64,000 nt of DNA from Cellulomonas sp. KRMCY2 (GTDB taxonomy: Bacteria > Actinomycetota > Actinomycetes > Actinomycetales > Cellulomonadaceae), in the NCBI RefSeq assembly GCF_000526515.1, contig NZ_JAGF01000001.1:3782001-3846000 (forward strand). Direction: 5' to 3'. Below, one piece after another: positions 17,323 through 27,131 of this stretch. A program made the translations under genes and the position numbers. Each line of letters starts with the position of its first letter. Positions within the stretch are counted from its first letter, which is position 1. The notes under the pieces were generated by a model that saw only the letters and a program-made list of their open reading frames with translations, did no database searches and had not been told where the DNA came from.

Positions 17323-18287
17323 GAGCGACGCCTCCTCGCGGCGATCCGGCTGTTCAGGAAGAGCATGCCGATGAGAACCGAACCACTGACGATCAGCTGC
17401 ACCGGGGACGGGATGCCGAAGGAGTTGAGCACGGTCGTGAGGAAGGCAAGGACGGCGACTCCCGCGAACGTCCCGACCATCCCACCGCTCCCCCCCGACA
17501 GTGCGGCTCCGCCGATCACTGCGGCGACGACGGAGTTGAGTGCGTAGCTGTCCGCTGCCGTCAGCGAAGGTGACCCCGAGTACGCGATCAGCAGGATCCC
17601 TGCGGCCGAGGCGAGCAGTCCGGACACGACGTAGGCCGTCACCGTGTGCGACCGCACCGGTACCCCGGACAACCACGAGGCTCGCGGGTTCGCCCCGACC
17701 GCCTGGAACCGGCGGCCGGCCACGCTCGTGCTGAGCACGAACCCGACCACCACGAGCAGGACGATCCACAGGACGAGGGACCACGATAGCGGGCTGCCGC
17801 CGATCCGCCCGTCGGCCAGGGTGCGCAGCTCGGCAGGGATCATGCCGCGCGGCTGACCACGGGTGACGAGGAAGTAGACACCCTGGATCACGGTGGCGGT
17901 CGCAAGGGTCCCGAGCAGGGGCGGGATCGACGTGAACGCCAGCAGGACGCCGTTGACAGCACCGATCGCCGCCCCGACGGCGAGCACCATGAGCGTGGTC
18001 GTCGTGAGGCTGGCGCCCGCCCGTGCGGACAGGACAGCCGTGAGGATCCCCGCGGTGTTCATCACCGGCCCGACCGAGAGGTCGAGGCCACGGTTGATGA
18101 TGACCAGCGTCTGCGCGATGGCGACCACACCCAAGGGTGCCGCGTTCGAGAGGATGCGCAGCATGCGGTCGAGGTCGAACCCGCTGGGAGAGCTCACGCC
18201 GAGCAGCACGACACAGGCTGCGGTGAGCCCGTAGGCGACCCACAGCTGTACGGGGACCCTCCGGACCGCGGCAACCAGTCCGGTCAT
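17319..18287 (-). CDS. Rbs-type sugar ABC transporter permease (second)
   Basis: 322-aa CUT2/BPD_transp_2 permease with about 8-10 hydrophobic segments. Conserved features: IAQTLVIINRGLDLSVG near residue 60 and the late GGAALSGGSGG loop. ATG at 18287 overlaps the preceding permease stop (ATGA) and has GGAGGA upstream. It pairs with the permease at 18284-19285 to form a heterodimeric channel. Confidence 0.93.
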   Translation of the reverse strand: MTGLVAAVRRVPVQLWVAYGLTAACVVLLGVSSPSGFDLDRMLRILSNAAPLGVVAIAQTLVIINRGLDLSVGPVMNTAGILTAVLSARAGASLTTTTLMVLAVGAAIGAVNGVLLAFTSIPPLLGTLATATVIQGVYFLVTRGQPRGMIPAELRTLADGRIGGSPLSWSLVLWIVLLVVVGFVLSTSVAGRRFQAVGANPRASWLSGVPVRSHTVTAYVVSGLLASAAGILLIAYSGSPSLTAADSYALNSVVAAVIGGAALSGGSGGMVGTFAGVAVLAFLTTVLNSFGIPSPVQLIVSGSVLIGMLFLNSRIAARRRRS

Positions 18288-19285
18288 CGCTCGCTCCTCC
18301 CTGAGGCCACGGCCGGGCGGCGCAACCGCCACGGGATCCGCAGCCGCTGACCGGATAGCTGGTAGACGCTCACCGCGAGCACGAGCAGCACGCCCTTGAA
18401 GATGGTCTGGTAGTACGCGTTCGTCCCGGTCAGGGTGATGACCTGGCCCATGACGGCGATGACCAGGGCCGCGGGCAGGATGCTCAGCAGCGAACCCACC
18501 CCGCCGGTGATGACGATGCCCGCCACCAGCACGGTGGCGACTGAGTCGATGACCGAGGAGGCCCCGATGAGGGCGTCGGCGCTGTAGGTCCGCGTGACGA
18601 TGGCCAGGCCGCCCATCGCCGCCAGCAGCCCGGAGAGCCCGTAGGACACGAGGGTGGACCGGGCGACCGGTAGTCCGAGGCGCGTGGCGATCCGGCCGTC
18701 GTACCCGGCGCTCTGGAGCACGCGGCCGGCCCGGGTCTGGCTCATCCAGAGCCAGACCGCGACCAGGACGACCAGGGCGACGAGTGCGGTCACGGGAACC
18801 GACCCGACCGTTGCGCCCAGGGCGCGCACCAGGTCGGAGGGCATGGCCGTGCCGGGCAGGTCCTGCAGGAGCAGCGCGCCACCCTGGATGACACCGGCGA
18901 GGGCGAACGTCATGAGCAGGGGGTTGATGCCCGCGACCACCCCGAGCCCGTTGACGAGGCCGGCGAGCACTCCGGCGATGAGGGCGAGGACGAGCGCAGT
19001 GCCCGTCCCACCGGGAACCTTCGCCCCGAGGGTGAGGACGACCGTCGCCAGCCCCGCAACGGCGCCGACGCTCAGGTCGATGCCCCCGGACATGACGGCG
19101 ATGCCCTGGCCGACGGAGATGAGGACGATCGGCGCGAGGGACACGAGCAGGGAGTTGATGCTGACCGGGTTGCGGAAGGCGGGCAGCGCCCAGCCTGCCG
19201 CGACGACGATCCCGACGGCGACCGCCCACAGGGGAAGTGCGCGTCCGATCGCTCGCTGCGCGGTGGTCGAGATCGGGCTAGGCAC
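18284..19285 (-). CDS. Rbs-type sugar ABC transporter permease (first)
   Basis: 333-aa CUT2 permease. The signature [17 protein letters not shown] is at about residue 60 and multiple transmembrane helices fill the protein; the C-terminus is basic. It overlaps the ATPase gene by 8 bp. Two different permeases, rather than an RbsC homodimer, resemble AI-2/rhamnose-type importers. Confidence 0.93.
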   Translation of the reverse strand: MPSPISTTAQRAIGRALPLWAVAVGIVVAAGWALPAFRNPVSINSLLVSLAPIVLISVGQGIAVMSGGIDLSVGAVAGLATVVLTLGAKVPGGTGTALVLALIAGVLAGLVNGLGVVAGINPLLMTFALAGVIQGGALLLQDLPGTAMPSDLVRALGATVGSVPVTALVALVVLVAVWLWMSQTRAGRVLQSAGYDGRIATRLGLPVARSTLVSYGLSGLLAAMGGLAIVTRTYSADALIGASSVIDSVATVLVAGIVITGGVGSLLSILPAALVIAVMGQVITLTGTNAYYQTIFKGVLLVLAVSVYQLSGQRLRIPWRLRRPAVASGRSER

Positions 19286-20759
19286 GAACGCCCCCTCCGG
19301 TGGCGAGGTGCATGACGGCTGACTCTGTGGAGCCGACCGTGTCGAGTCGTCCGGTCACCCGACCCGCGTACATGACGTAGACCTGGTCGCTGAGACCGAG
19401 GATCTCCTGCAAGTCGGTCGAGACCAGGACGACCGCGACGCCCCGCGCTGCGAGCTCGCGGATGACGGCGTAGATCTGCACCCGGGAACCGACGTCCACC
19501 CCGCGGGTCGGATCGTTCAGGACCAGGATCCGCAGGTCGTCGTAGAGGAGCCACCGACCGACCAGGACCTTCTGCTGGTTGCCACCGGAGAGGTCGATGG
19601 CGGCCTGCGCGGTGGACGCGCACTTGATCGAGAGGCGGTTGATGATCTCCCCGGTCACCTGGCGTTCCCGGCGCCGCGAGACGAGACCGAACCGGAACAG
19701 GCGTCGAGCAGCCGCCAGGATGAGGTTCGCGGCCACCGACTTCTCGAGCAGCAGACCCTCAAGACGGCGGTCCGGCGGGATGTACCCGATGCCATGACGC
19801 ACCGCCACGCGTGGGGAACCGAGGCGGACAGGGTGGCCGGACACCAGCACTCGGCCTGCCGTTGGCGCCACCGCTCCCGCCAGGACCTCAGCCACCAGCG
19901 CCTGCCCGTGGCCCTCCAGCCCGGCAATCGCCGTGATGACGCCGCCGGGGAAGTCGAGCGAGACGTCGACGATCCTGCGATCCACGCTCACCTCGCGGAG
20001 CGAAACCCGCGCCGGTGCACCGAGGTCGACCTCGGTTCGCTCAGGATAGAAGCTGTCGGTCTCCCGACCGACCATCAGCTCGACGAGCGACCCCCTGGTG
20101 TGCCTGCCCAGGTCACCGAATGCCACCTGGGCTCCGTCACGCATGACGAGCACGCGAGTGCACAGAGCGAAGAGCTCCTCCATGCGGTGCGAGACGAACA
20201 CGACCGCCGTCCCCTGCATGCTGAGCCGCCGGACCGCAGCGAACAACAGCTCAACCTGTGGCCCCTCGAGGGACGAGGTGGGCTCGTCGAGGATGAGCAG
20301 CGTCGGCGGAACCGCGACCGCCTTGGCCACCTCGACCAGCTGACGCTGCCCCGGGCTGAGGTCCCCGACCGTGGCATCCACATCGATCGAGACACCCAGG
20401 TCCGCCAGGACTCGGATGGCACGGGTGTGGGAGGCGCGTTCGTCGACCACCGCGCCATGCTCCGGACGATCGATCTCGAGGTTCTCGGCCACCGTGAGGT
20501 TGGCGAACAGGCTGAGCTCCTGGTGGACCATCGCCACCCGGCGGGCGCGAGCTCCACGCGGTTCGGCGACGGCGATGCTCCCGGAGTCCGGGTGCATGCC
20601 ACCAGAGACAAGGTTCATCAACGTCGACTTCCCAGCACCGTTCTCCCCCACGAGAGCGAGGACCTCGCCCGGCTGGAGGCTGAAGCTGACGTCGCGGACG
20701 GCGCGTGTGGCGCCGAACGACTTCGCGACGCTCTGGCACGTCACTGCTGCTTCATCCAC
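19278..20759 (-). CDS. Rbs-type sugar ABC transporter ATPase (two-domain)
   Basis: 493-aa duplicated ATPase of the RbsA/MglA family. First domain: Walker [10 protein letters not shown] (about 37-45), signature LSPGQRQ (about 138) and Walker B LLILDEPTS. The second domain has a degenerate Walker A region (GLEGHGQALV) and the LSGGNQQK signature (about 390), as is usual for the family. Energises import through the two adjacent permeases. Confidence 0.95.
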   Translation of the reverse strand: MDEAAVTCQSVAKSFGATRAVRDVSFSLQPGEVLALVGENGAGKSTLMNLVSGGMHPDSGSIAVAEPRGARARRVAMVHQELSLFANLTVAENLEIDRPEHGAVVDERASHTRAIRVLADLGVSIDVDATVGDLSPGQRQLVEVAKAVAVPPTLLILDEPTSSLEGPQVELLFAAVRRLSMQGTAVVFVSHRMEELFALCTRVLVMRDGAQVAFGDLGRHTRGSLVELMVGRETDSFYPERTEVDLGAPARVSLREVSVDRRIVDVSLDFPGGVITAIAGLEGHGQALVAEVLAGAVAPTAGRVLVSGHPVRLGSPRVAVRHGIGYIPPDRRLEGLLLEKSVAANLILAAARRLFRFGLVSRRRERQVTGEIINRLSIKCASTAQAAIDLSGGNQQKVLVGRWLLYDDLRILVLNDPTRGVDVGSRVQIYAVIRELAARGVAVVLVSTDLQEILGLSDQVYVMYAGRVTGRLDTVGSTESAVMHLATGGGVRA

Positions 20760-20805
20760 CGGGCGAAGTCCTCTCTCAACGTGGTCCGGATGTGGGCCGT
20801 CCGGC

Positions 20806-21882
20806 CTACGAGAACAGTGCGTTGATCTCGTCGTCCGTCATCCGGGTGTTGACCCAGAGGCTGTCCGGGAGGTCGGGTCGGACGAACTCGTCGAGATTGT
20901 CCTTCGTGATGACCTCAGGCTCGAGGATGTCGTCCTTGACGACGTCCTCGCCATCCAGGATCGCAAGAGCGCTCTCCAGGGCAGCGGCGGAGATCCACGT
21001 CGGCTTGGCGACCGCGATGCAGTCGAACGTCGTGGCCCCCTCGTCCAAGAGGGTCTGCCACTTCTTGAGCAAGCCGTTGCTGTCCTCCCCCGTCATCGGG
21101 ACCAGAGGCACACCCGCCGCCTCGAACGCCTCGATCGCCCCCAGCGTCATCGAGCCACCCTGGGACCACACGCCGTCGACGTCGGGGTTGGCGGCGAGGA
21201 AGGACTCGACGGCTGTCTTGGTCGTCGCCTGGTCCCAGCTGCCGTCGATCGTCGAGACGATCTCGATCCCCGGGTTGGCGTCGAAGACCTCCTTGGCGCC
21301 CTGGTAGCGCAGGTCGCTCGTCGGGATACCGGCGATCCCGTTGATCGCCAGGATCTTGCCGGAGCCGCCGAGCTTCTCGACGAGCCACTCGGCGCCCGTC
21401 GCGCCGAACTTCACGTCGTCGACGTTCACGTACGACGAGTACGCGTCGGTCGCGGCACCGGAGGCATTCAGGACGACGACGATGCCGGCCGCCTCGGCCT
21501 GCTCGATGACGGGCGCAATGCCCTCTGGGGAGATCGGAGTCACGATGATCGCATCGACGTCCCGAGCGATCATCGACTGGAGGTTGCTGATCTGTGTCTG
21601 AGCGTCGTTGTCCGACTGCGTGATGACGACGTCGGAGATCCGATCCGACTCGCGCACCGTGGCGGAGGTGAACTCGGCCTCGAGCTGGGCCGACCAGGTG
21701 TTGCCGACGAAGTAGGAGTCGTAGCCGATCACGTAGGTGTCGGCAGCATCCCCGCCACCGGTGCTCTCGGTGGGATCGCCACCGGTGGTGTCGCCGGTGG
21801 TGTCGCCGGACGAGCATGCGGAGAGAGCGAGCGCGGCCACCGCGAGTGCGGCCACACCGGACGTGCGCATCCAACTGTTCAT
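20806..21882 (-). CDS. sugar-binding lipoprotein of the Rbs-type importer
   Basis: 358-aa periplasmic-binding protein (Peripla_BP_4 type) anchored as lipoprotein; the lipobox LSAC lies near residue 22, followed by a Gly/Thr/Asp-rich linker. ATG at 21882 was chosen because the signal peptide begins there. First gene of the nine-gene operon running to 12068. The ligand is a monosaccharide-size compound by family precedent, otherwise unknown. Confidence 0.92.
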   Translation of the reverse strand: MNSWMRTSGVAALAVAALALSACSSGDTTGDTTGGDPTESTGGGDAADTYVIGYDSYFVGNTWSAQLEAEFTSATVRESDRISDVVITQSDNDAQTQISNLQSMIARDVDAIIVTPISPEGIAPVIEQAEAAGIVVVLNASGAATDAYSSYVNVDDVKFGATGAEWLVEKLGGSGKILAINGIAGIPTSDLRYQGAKEVFDANPGIEIVSTIDGSWDQATTKTAVESFLAANPDVDGVWSQGGSMTLGAIEAFEAAGVPLVPMTGEDSNGLLKKWQTLLDEGATTFDCIAVAKPTWISAAALESALAILDGEDVVKDDILEPEVITKDNLDEFVRPDLPDSLWVNTRMTDDEINALFS

Positions 21883-22118
21883 GCCCTTGGTGCCTTCCGT
21901 TGTGAGGTCTCTGCCGAGAGGTCCTCCCGATCGACTCCACCGTTCCACTTGCCCGGTCAACCTGTCAACCCTGGACCAGGCAGACCATCGGCCGCGCAGT
22001 CGGCGGGGGCCGTCCCATCGCCGAGCCGCCGCGAGGGGTGACTCCGCGTCATCCCGGTCCGCCCGCGTCGTGGGTCGTCCGCCGGCAGCCTCGTTGACAT
22101 CTCGTGACACCAACGCCG

Positions 22119-22152
22119 GAGGCCCTCTCGATCCGACGATCGAAAGGGCCTC
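22119..22152. terminator. strong hairpin terminator after the tetritol operon
   Basis: Stem of 8 bp, one mismatch, then 6 bp with a 4-nt loop (outer arms GAGGCCCT and AGGGCCTC). It lies downstream of the SDR gene on the minus strand and upstream of the next operon. Confidence 0.75.
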
Positions 22153-22174
22153 TGAACTGAAGCTTCACGTGTCA

Positions 22175-22208
22175 CGGGGCCAGGATGCGAACCTGCGACC
22201 TCTGGCCC
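22175..22208 (-). other. possible tRNA 3'-half remnant
   Basis: On the minus strand GGTCGCAGGTTCGCATCC resembles a tRNA variable loop and T arm, followed by a CCCC-rich acceptor-like end and, after about 25 nt, by a terminator, as is seen at the true tRNA-Pro at 58579. The 5' half is absent and one T-stem pair is mismatched. It may be an attachment-site scar or chance. Confidence 0.35.
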
Positions 22209-22226
22209 ACGCGTGCAGTCCGTCTT

Positions 22227-22991
22227 CTAGCGGATCGTGTAGCCGCCGTCCACGATCAGGTCGGCCCCGTTGATCATTGCGGCTTCCGCGGACGCGAGGA
22301 ACACCGCGGCGGCGGCGATCTCGTCGGGGTACGCGAACCGGCCGGTCGGGATCAGCTTCTTGAGCGCGTCGCCCTTGGGCCCGTCCCATGCCTTGCGTCC
22401 CAGGTCGGTCAGGACGACCGTCGGCGAGATGGTGTTCACCGTGACGCCGCGGCCCGCCCACTCCGATGCGAGCACCTTGGTCAGGCCGATCACGCCGAAC
22501 TTCGACGTGCAGTACGCCACGTGCTGGTCGAGTGCCACCGAACCGGCCTGGGACGCCAGGTTGATGATCGTGCCCGCGCCGGCCCCGAGCATGAGCCGCC
22601 CGGCCGCCTGCGCCATCAGGAAGGTGCCGGTGAGGTTCACGGCGAGCGTCCGCTGCCAGTCCGCGAGCGTGAGGTCCTCGGCGGGCGCCAGCGCCACGAT
22701 GCCCGCGCTGTTGACCAGGATGTCGATCCGGCCAAAGGCCGCGACGACGTCGGAGACCGTGCGCTCGACGGATGCCGGGTCCGCGACGTCACACGCAAAG
22801 GCACGGCCGCCCAGCTCCTCGGCCATCCGCTGCGCAGCCGCCTCGTCCAGGTCCACGACGGCGACCGTCGCACCCTTGCGGGCAAAAGCTGAGGCGATCG
22901 CGGCGCCGATGCCCGAGGCCCCGCCCGTGACCAGGGCCACCTTGCCGCCGAGGCTGAACGTGAAGTCGATGGATGGTGCGGTGTCGGTCAT
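22227..22991 (-). CDS. short-chain dehydrogenase, probable tetritol (threitol-type) dehydrogenase
   Basis: 254-aa classical SDR. NAD(P)-binding TGGASGIG at about residues 22-29, NSAG near 97, catalytic Ser in NLASQAG (about 150) and YCTSK (about 163-167). ATG at 22991 has GGAG 5-6 nt upstream. It follows an RpiB-type isomerase and a DhaK-DhaL kinase. In Mycobacterium smegmatis, threitol and erythritol are oxidised to erythrulose by such dehydrogenases, phosphorylated by Dha-like kinases and isomerised to erythrose 4-phosphate (established). By this gene set the enzyme would oxidise D-threitol or a related polyol; exact stereochemistry is not readable. Confidence 0.85.
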   Translation of the reverse strand: MTDTAPSIDFTFSLGGKVALVTGGASGIGAAIASAFARKGATVAVVDLDEAAAQRMAEELGGRAFACDVADPASVERTVSDVVAAFGRIDILVNSAGIVALAPAEDLTLADWQRTLAVNLTGTFLMAQAAGRLMLGAGAGTIINLASQAGSVALDQHVAYCTSKFGVIGLTKVLASEWAGRGVTVNTISPTVVLTDLGRKAWDGPKGDALKKLIPTGRFAYPDEIAAAAVFLASAEAAMINGADLIVDGGYTIR

Positions 22992-23029
22992 GGCTTCTCC
23001 AAGGTGTGGTCGTGCGGGTTCGACGGGGG

Positions 23030-23581
23030 TCACGGATGCCGGGGGTCGACGGTGCCGCCCGGGGTGGTGCACGCGTCCAGCTCGGGCGCGACGGCATCGG
23101 CCGCCATCTGAGGGTCGCCCGCGTCGGGCTCGTAGGAGCGGATCGCCTCAACCTTGATCGCCGAGGCGGACGAGCTGTCGAACCGGTATCCGAGCCACTC
23201 CCGGGCCAGTCGGCGCGCGAGCTCGATGCCGATCACGCGCTGCCCGAAGCAGAGGACCTGCGCATCGTTGCTCAGCACGGCCCGCTCGACCGAGTAGCTG
23301 TCATGAGCCGTCACGGCCCGGATCCCCGGCACCTTGTTCGCACTGATCGCCACGCCCAGGCCCGTACCACACAGGAGCAGCGCACGGTCGGCGCGGCCGT
23401 CGGCGATCATCCGGGCGGCCGCGACAGCGATGTGCGGGTACGCCGTCTGGTCACCGCTCCCGACGCCCACGTCGATCACCTGGGCCACACGGTCGTCGCG
23501 CTCGAGGTCGGCCTTGAGCTGGTCCTTGTAGGAGAGGCCCGCGCTGTCGCTGCCCACGACGACGCGCCATCCGTCGGTCAT
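23030..23581 (-). CDS. RpiB/LacAB-family isomerase, probable D-erythrulose-4-phosphate isomerase
   Basis: 183-aa RpiB-type sugar-phosphate isomerase. Seen: N-terminal [14 protein letters not shown], the active-site Cys in [16 protein letters not shown] (about 72-87) and HDSYS (about 98). ATG at 23581 is 1 nt after the kinase stop with GAGG upstream; a start inside the kinase gene is less likely. RpiB homologues in tetritol operons (DerI/EryI) convert D-erythrulose 4-phosphate to D-erythrose 4-phosphate (established precedent), which fits the neighbours better than ribose 5-phosphate isomerisation. Confidence 0.85.
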   Translation of the reverse strand: MTDGWRVVVGSDSAGLSYKDQLKADLERDDRVAQVIDVGVGSGDQTAYPHIAVAAARMIADGRADRALLLCGTGLGVAISANKVPGIRAVTAHDSYSVERAVLSNDAQVLCFGQRVIGIELARRLAREWLGYRFDSSSASAIKVEAIRSYEPDAGDPQMAADAVAPELDACTTPGGTVDPRHP

Positions 23582-23582
23582 C

Positions 23583-25331
23583 TCATGCCTCGTCGGTGAC
23601 ACCGACGGCGAGCGCCCGACCCGCGACCCCCAGGCACAGGGCCAGGGAGGTCGCTCCGGCGTCGGGAGTCCCGATGCTGCGCTCGGCCAGCGGACGTGCG
23701 CGGCCGACCCGCGGGGTCATCGGCGCCGTGTCCTTCGCAGCACGCTCGGCCACCACCGCCGCCGCGGCCCACGCCGCGGGCAGGGTTCGTCCCGCGGACA
23801 CGTCGCGTTCCAGGGCGGTGACGAACGGACCCAGGGCGTCGAGCATCGTCTTGTCCCCGAGCTCGCACTTGCCGAGGCGCTGGATGGCGTCCTGCCCGGC
23901 GCGCAACGCCGCAACGACGTCCGCGCCCGCGATCTCGTCCCGCTCGTCGCCGAGCCGGTCGCCCACCGCGATGAGAGCGGCGCCCCACAGCGCACCGGAC
24001 GTGCCGCCGGCCTTGGTCTGCCAGGCCCTGCCCGCGGAACGGAGGAGGGTCGCCACACCGGAACCGTCGTCGGCACACGGACGGGCGGCGCCCACTGCGG
24101 CGGCGATGCCCTTGACCATGCCGCGCCCGTGGTCGCCGTCGCCGGCGATCGCGTCGATGCGGCCCAGCTCGTCCTCGACCTCGACCAGCGCGGTCTGCAT
24201 CTCCGTGAGGGCGCGGAACGCCCGCGCGGCGCACGCGACCGACGCCGCGGTCGCGACGGCATGCGCTTCTCCCCCGGTGAGGGCGTCGTCCACGGACTCG
24301 TGCCGCCGCTCGCCGGCCGCCCATCCGACGGCGCTTCCCGCCGCCTTGCGGTACGCGGGCGTGTCGGCAGGGGCGCGCCACAGCCGCTCCAGCTCGTCGT
24401 CGAGGGCCACGAGCGTCAGCGAGCAGCCGGCCATGTCGAGGCTGGTCACGAGCTCCCCGACCTCGGGGTCGACGATCGTCACGCCACGCTCGCGCAACAG
24501 CGCGCTGACCGTCTTCCAGACGACGAAGAGCTCCTCGTACTTGGTCGCGCCAAGCCCGTTGAGGATGGCGCCGACGCGGGGGTTCTCGCCCAGCTCCAGC
24601 TCGGCGATGGCGCCGTCCACCAGCCGGCGGGCCAGGTCCGCGGCCGGCTGGATGGCGTCTTCGGACACCCCTGGCTCGCCGTGGATGCCGAGGCCGACGC
24701 CCATCTTCCCGACCGGGACGGTGAACAACGGGTGGTCGGCGCCCGGCATCGTGCAGCCCGCGAACGCGACACCGAGGGTCCGGGTGCGGTCGTTCGCCTT
24801 GATGCCGATGCGTACGACCTCGTCGAGGGAGCAGCCCTCCTCGGCCGCGGCACCCATCGCCTTGAAGACCACGAAGTCCCCGGCGATCCCCCGGCGCTTG
24901 GCGACGTCCGACACCGGAGCGCTCGCCACGTCGTCCGTGACGAAGACGACCCGGGCCTCGATCCCCTCGGCCGTGAGCCGCTCCTGGGCCTGCGTGAAGT
25001 TCATCACGTCGCCGGCGTAGTTGCCGGAGGTGATGACCACGCCGCCCCCACCGCTCGCGGCGCGGCCCACCGAGTAGGCGTCCTCGGCCGAGGGCGATGT
25101 GAAGATGTTGCCGACGACCGCCCCGTCCGCGAAGCCCGGCCCGACCACACCGCAGAACGCGGGGTAGTGGCCCGACCCGCCGCCGACCACGACGGCGACC
25201 TTGCCGGGCGCGGTCTGCGTGGAGCGCACCACACCGCCCGGCACGCCGGTGACCCGGTCGCGGTGGGCGTCCAGGAACCCGGCGAGCATGTCCTCCATGA
25301 ATTCAGCTGGGTCGTCGTAGAGCCGGGTCAT
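23583..25331 (-). CDS. fused DhaK-DhaL kinase, probable erythrulose kinase
   Basis: 582-aa ATP-dependent kinase of the dihydroxyacetone kinase family. DhaK domain (about 1-330): GGGSGHYP near 52, and GIHGEPG near 215 carrying the His that binds the ketone covalently. DhaL domain (about 365-582): nucleotide/Mg motif GDGDHGRGM near 400. The same architecture is used by DerK/LerK, which phosphorylate D- or L-erythrulose. First gene of the minus-strand operon; the RpiB and SDR genes follow within 50 bp. It diverges from the importer operon, sharing a 213-bp control region. Ordinary dihydroxyacetone kinase is the alternative. Confidence 0.88.
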   Translation of the reverse strand: MTRLYDDPAEFMEDMLAGFLDAHRDRVTGVPGGVVRSTQTAPGKVAVVVGGGSGHYPAFCGVVGPGFADGAVVGNIFTSPSAEDAYSVGRAASGGGGVVITSGNYAGDVMNFTQAQERLTAEGIEARVVFVTDDVASAPVSDVAKRRGIAGDFVVFKAMGAAAEEGCSLDEVVRIGIKANDRTRTLGVAFAGCTMPGADHPLFTVPVGKMGVGLGIHGEPGVSEDAIQPAADLARRLVDGAIAELELGENPRVGAILNGLGATKYEELFVVWKTVSALLRERGVTIVDPEVGELVTSLDMAGCSLTLVALDDELERLWRAPADTPAYRKAAGSAVGWAAGERRHESVDDALTGGEAHAVATAASVACAARAFRALTEMQTALVEVEDELGRIDAIAGDGDHGRGMVKGIAAAVGAARPCADDGSGVATLLRSAGRAWQTKAGGTSGALWGAALIAVGDRLGDERDEIAGADVVAALRAGQDAIQRLGKCELGDKTMLDALGPFVTALERDVSAGRTLPAAWAAAAVVAERAAKDTAPMTPRVGRARPLAERSIGTPDAGATSLALCLGVAGRALAVGVTDEA

Positions 25332-25425
25332 GGCAGCATCCCTCTTCCCCGATCATCACAGGGCGGTGTTGTCGAGAACGTAGTTGACGTGACAAACATG
25401 CAGCCGAGGCCGCGTATGGAACATG

Positions 25426-25435
25426 TCACATGTGA
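25426..25435. promoter_or_regulatory. candidate operator in the divergent tetritol promoter region
   Basis: TCACATGTGA is a perfect 10-bp palindrome midway between the divergent kinase and ATPase genes. A related half, GTGACAAACATG, occurs about 35 bp to the left. Plausible target of the DeoR-type regulator encoded at 29439; not proven. Confidence 0.4.
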
Positions 25436-25544
25436 GAAATCTCGTCAAGGGCCTTTACAACCAACATCTGGATGTGCGACGGTGCCAACACCAGCATGAC
25501 GTGCCGGTGGCGGATGACGGAGTCCACAGAAGGCGAGCCCTCCC

Positions 25545-27131
25545 TTGGAAACCCCAGCTCTCGAGGTTCGGGACCTGCACAAGGCCTTCGGTGGCGTTCC
25601 CGTGCTGCTCGGGGTCGGCTTCAGCGTCCTTCCCGGTCAGGTGACCGGCCTCGCCGGTGAGAACGGGGCCGGGAAGTCGACGCTGATGAAGATCGTCAGC
25701 GGCCAGTACCGGCAGGACGCCGGTCAGGTCGTCGTGCGAGGCCAGGAGCTGCTGCACGCCGACCCGATCCATGCCCGAGCCCTCGGCGTCGGCATCGTGC
25801 CGCAGGAGCTGGCCCCCTACCCCGACCTGACGGTCTACGAGAACCTCTTCGTCGGCCGGGAGCTGCACGGCCGTGCCGGCCTGCTCGACCACAGGGCCAT
25901 GGCGCGCAAGGCACGCGAGATGCTCGCCGTCTACGAGGTGGACGTCGACCCGCGGACCCGCATGGGCCGGCTGTCCGTGGCGCTCACCCAGATCGTGGAG
26001 ATCGCGAAGGCGACCACGTGGGGGGCGAAGGTCCTCCTGCTCGACGAGCCGACGTCGTCCATCCCGGAGCGCGAGGTCAGCCGCCTCTACGCGGTGGTGC
26101 GACGGCTCACCTCACAGGGCGTGGCGATGGTCTACACGACCCACCGGATGGAGGAGATCCAGGAGCTCGCCGACCAGGTGGTCGTGCTGCGCGACGGGCG
26201 GATGGTGCTCGACGCCTCCCTGCGCGAGACTGACGACGAGGCCATCGTCCGCGCCATGATCGGGCGCGACCTCGGTTCCCTCTTCCCCGACGTCAGCACA
26301 CCCTCGACCGAGGTCGGGCTCAGCGTGCGCGGACTGCAGCTGGAGCGTGACGGCGTCGCCGTGGACCTCACCGTCCGGAAGGGCGAGATCCTCGGGCTCG
26401 GCGGGCTCGTCGGTGCGGGCCGGACCGAGATCGTCGAAGCGCTCTTCGGGGTACGTCGCTCGGCGGCGGGCACCATCGAGGTCGCAGGGCGGACGGTCCC
26501 GCGCAACGCGCCGGCACAGGCGATCCGCGCCGGGGTCGCCCTGGTCCCCGAGGACCGCAAGGGCGCCGGCCTGGTCCTGACCCAGTCTGTCCTCGACAAC
26601 GGGAGCCTGCCGCACCTCTCGGCCTTCACCACGGCCGGCTGGATCAGGCCACGCCGGCGCCGAGCAGCCGTGGGTGCGGCGATGTCGTCGGTCTCGCTTC
26701 GCGCACGCAACCTGGAGCAGAGCGTGGGGACGCTGTCCGGTGGCAACCAGCAGAAGGTCGTCCTGGCCCGCTGGCTCACCCAGAACGCGAAGGTCCTCCT
26801 GCTCGACGAACCGACCCGAGGTGTTGACGTCGGCGCGCGCGGCGAGATCTACGACATCATCCGACGCCTGGCCGAGGCAGGGCTCGCCGTCGTGCTCGTC
26901 AGCTCGGACATGCCCGAGCTGATCGGCCTCAGTCATCGCGTGCTCGTCGTGCGCGGGGGCATGGTCGCCGGCGAGCTCAGTCGCGAGCAGCTCGACCGTG
27001 ACGACGCCCAGGAGCAGATCTTCCGTCTTGCGAGCGGGCACCTCGCAAGCGTGTCCACCCAGGACGGGCTGCCCGACGGCACCCAGCCCGCAGCCCCCCC
27101 ATCGTCCGGCACGACAAGGAGCACCCCGTGA
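25545..27131 (+). CDS. Rbs-type sugar ABC transporter ATPase (tetritol locus)
   Basis: 528-aa two-domain ATPase. Walker [10 protein letters not shown] (about 39-47), Walker [10 protein letters not shown], and the second-domain LSGGNQQK signature (about 395) followed by [15 protein letters not shown] at 25545 is the only possible start between an in-frame stop (25515) and the conserved N-terminus [16 protein letters not shown] lies 11 nt upstream, so translation may be inefficient. The stop overlaps the permease start. The C-terminus has a Pro/Ser/Thr tail. Confidence 0.93.
   Translation: METPALEVRDLHKAFGGVPVLLGVGFSVLPGQVTGLAGENGAGKSTLMKIVSGQYRQDAGQVVVRGQELLHADPIHARALGVGIVPQELAPYPDLTVYENLFVGRELHGRAGLLDHRAMARKAREMLAVYEVDVDPRTRMGRLSVALTQIVEIAKATTWGAKVLLLDEPTSSIPEREVSRLYAVVRRLTSQGVAMVYTTHRMEEIQELADQVVVLRDGRMVLDASLRETDDEAIVRAMIGRDLGSLFPDVSTPSTEVGLSVRGLQLERDGVAVDLTVRKGEILGLGGLVGAGRTEIVEALFGVRRSAAGTIEVAGRTVPRNAPAQAIRAGVALVPEDRKGAGLVLTQSVLDNGSLPHLSAFTTAGWIRPRRRRAAVGAAMSSVSLRARNLEQSVGTLSGGNQQKVVLARWLTQNAKVLLLDEPTRGVDVGARGEIYDIIRRLAEAGLAVVLVSSDMPELIGLSHRVLVVRGGMVAGELSREQLDRDDAQEQIFRLASGHLASVSTQDGLPDGTQPAAPPSSGTTRSTP

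Larger units (their letters stand above)
21883..22226. other. intergenic region with terminator and tRNA-like scar
   Basis: About 340 bp between the binding-protein gene and the SDR gene. The part near 21883-22110 should hold the promoter of the nine-gene operon, but no clear operator was recognised. The rest holds the hairpin at 22119-22152 and the tRNA-like fragment at 22175-22208. Confidence 0.5.

Noticed and set aside
22175-22208. Calling a functional tRNA here
   Set aside because: No 5' half can be folded; only T-arm-like sequence remains.
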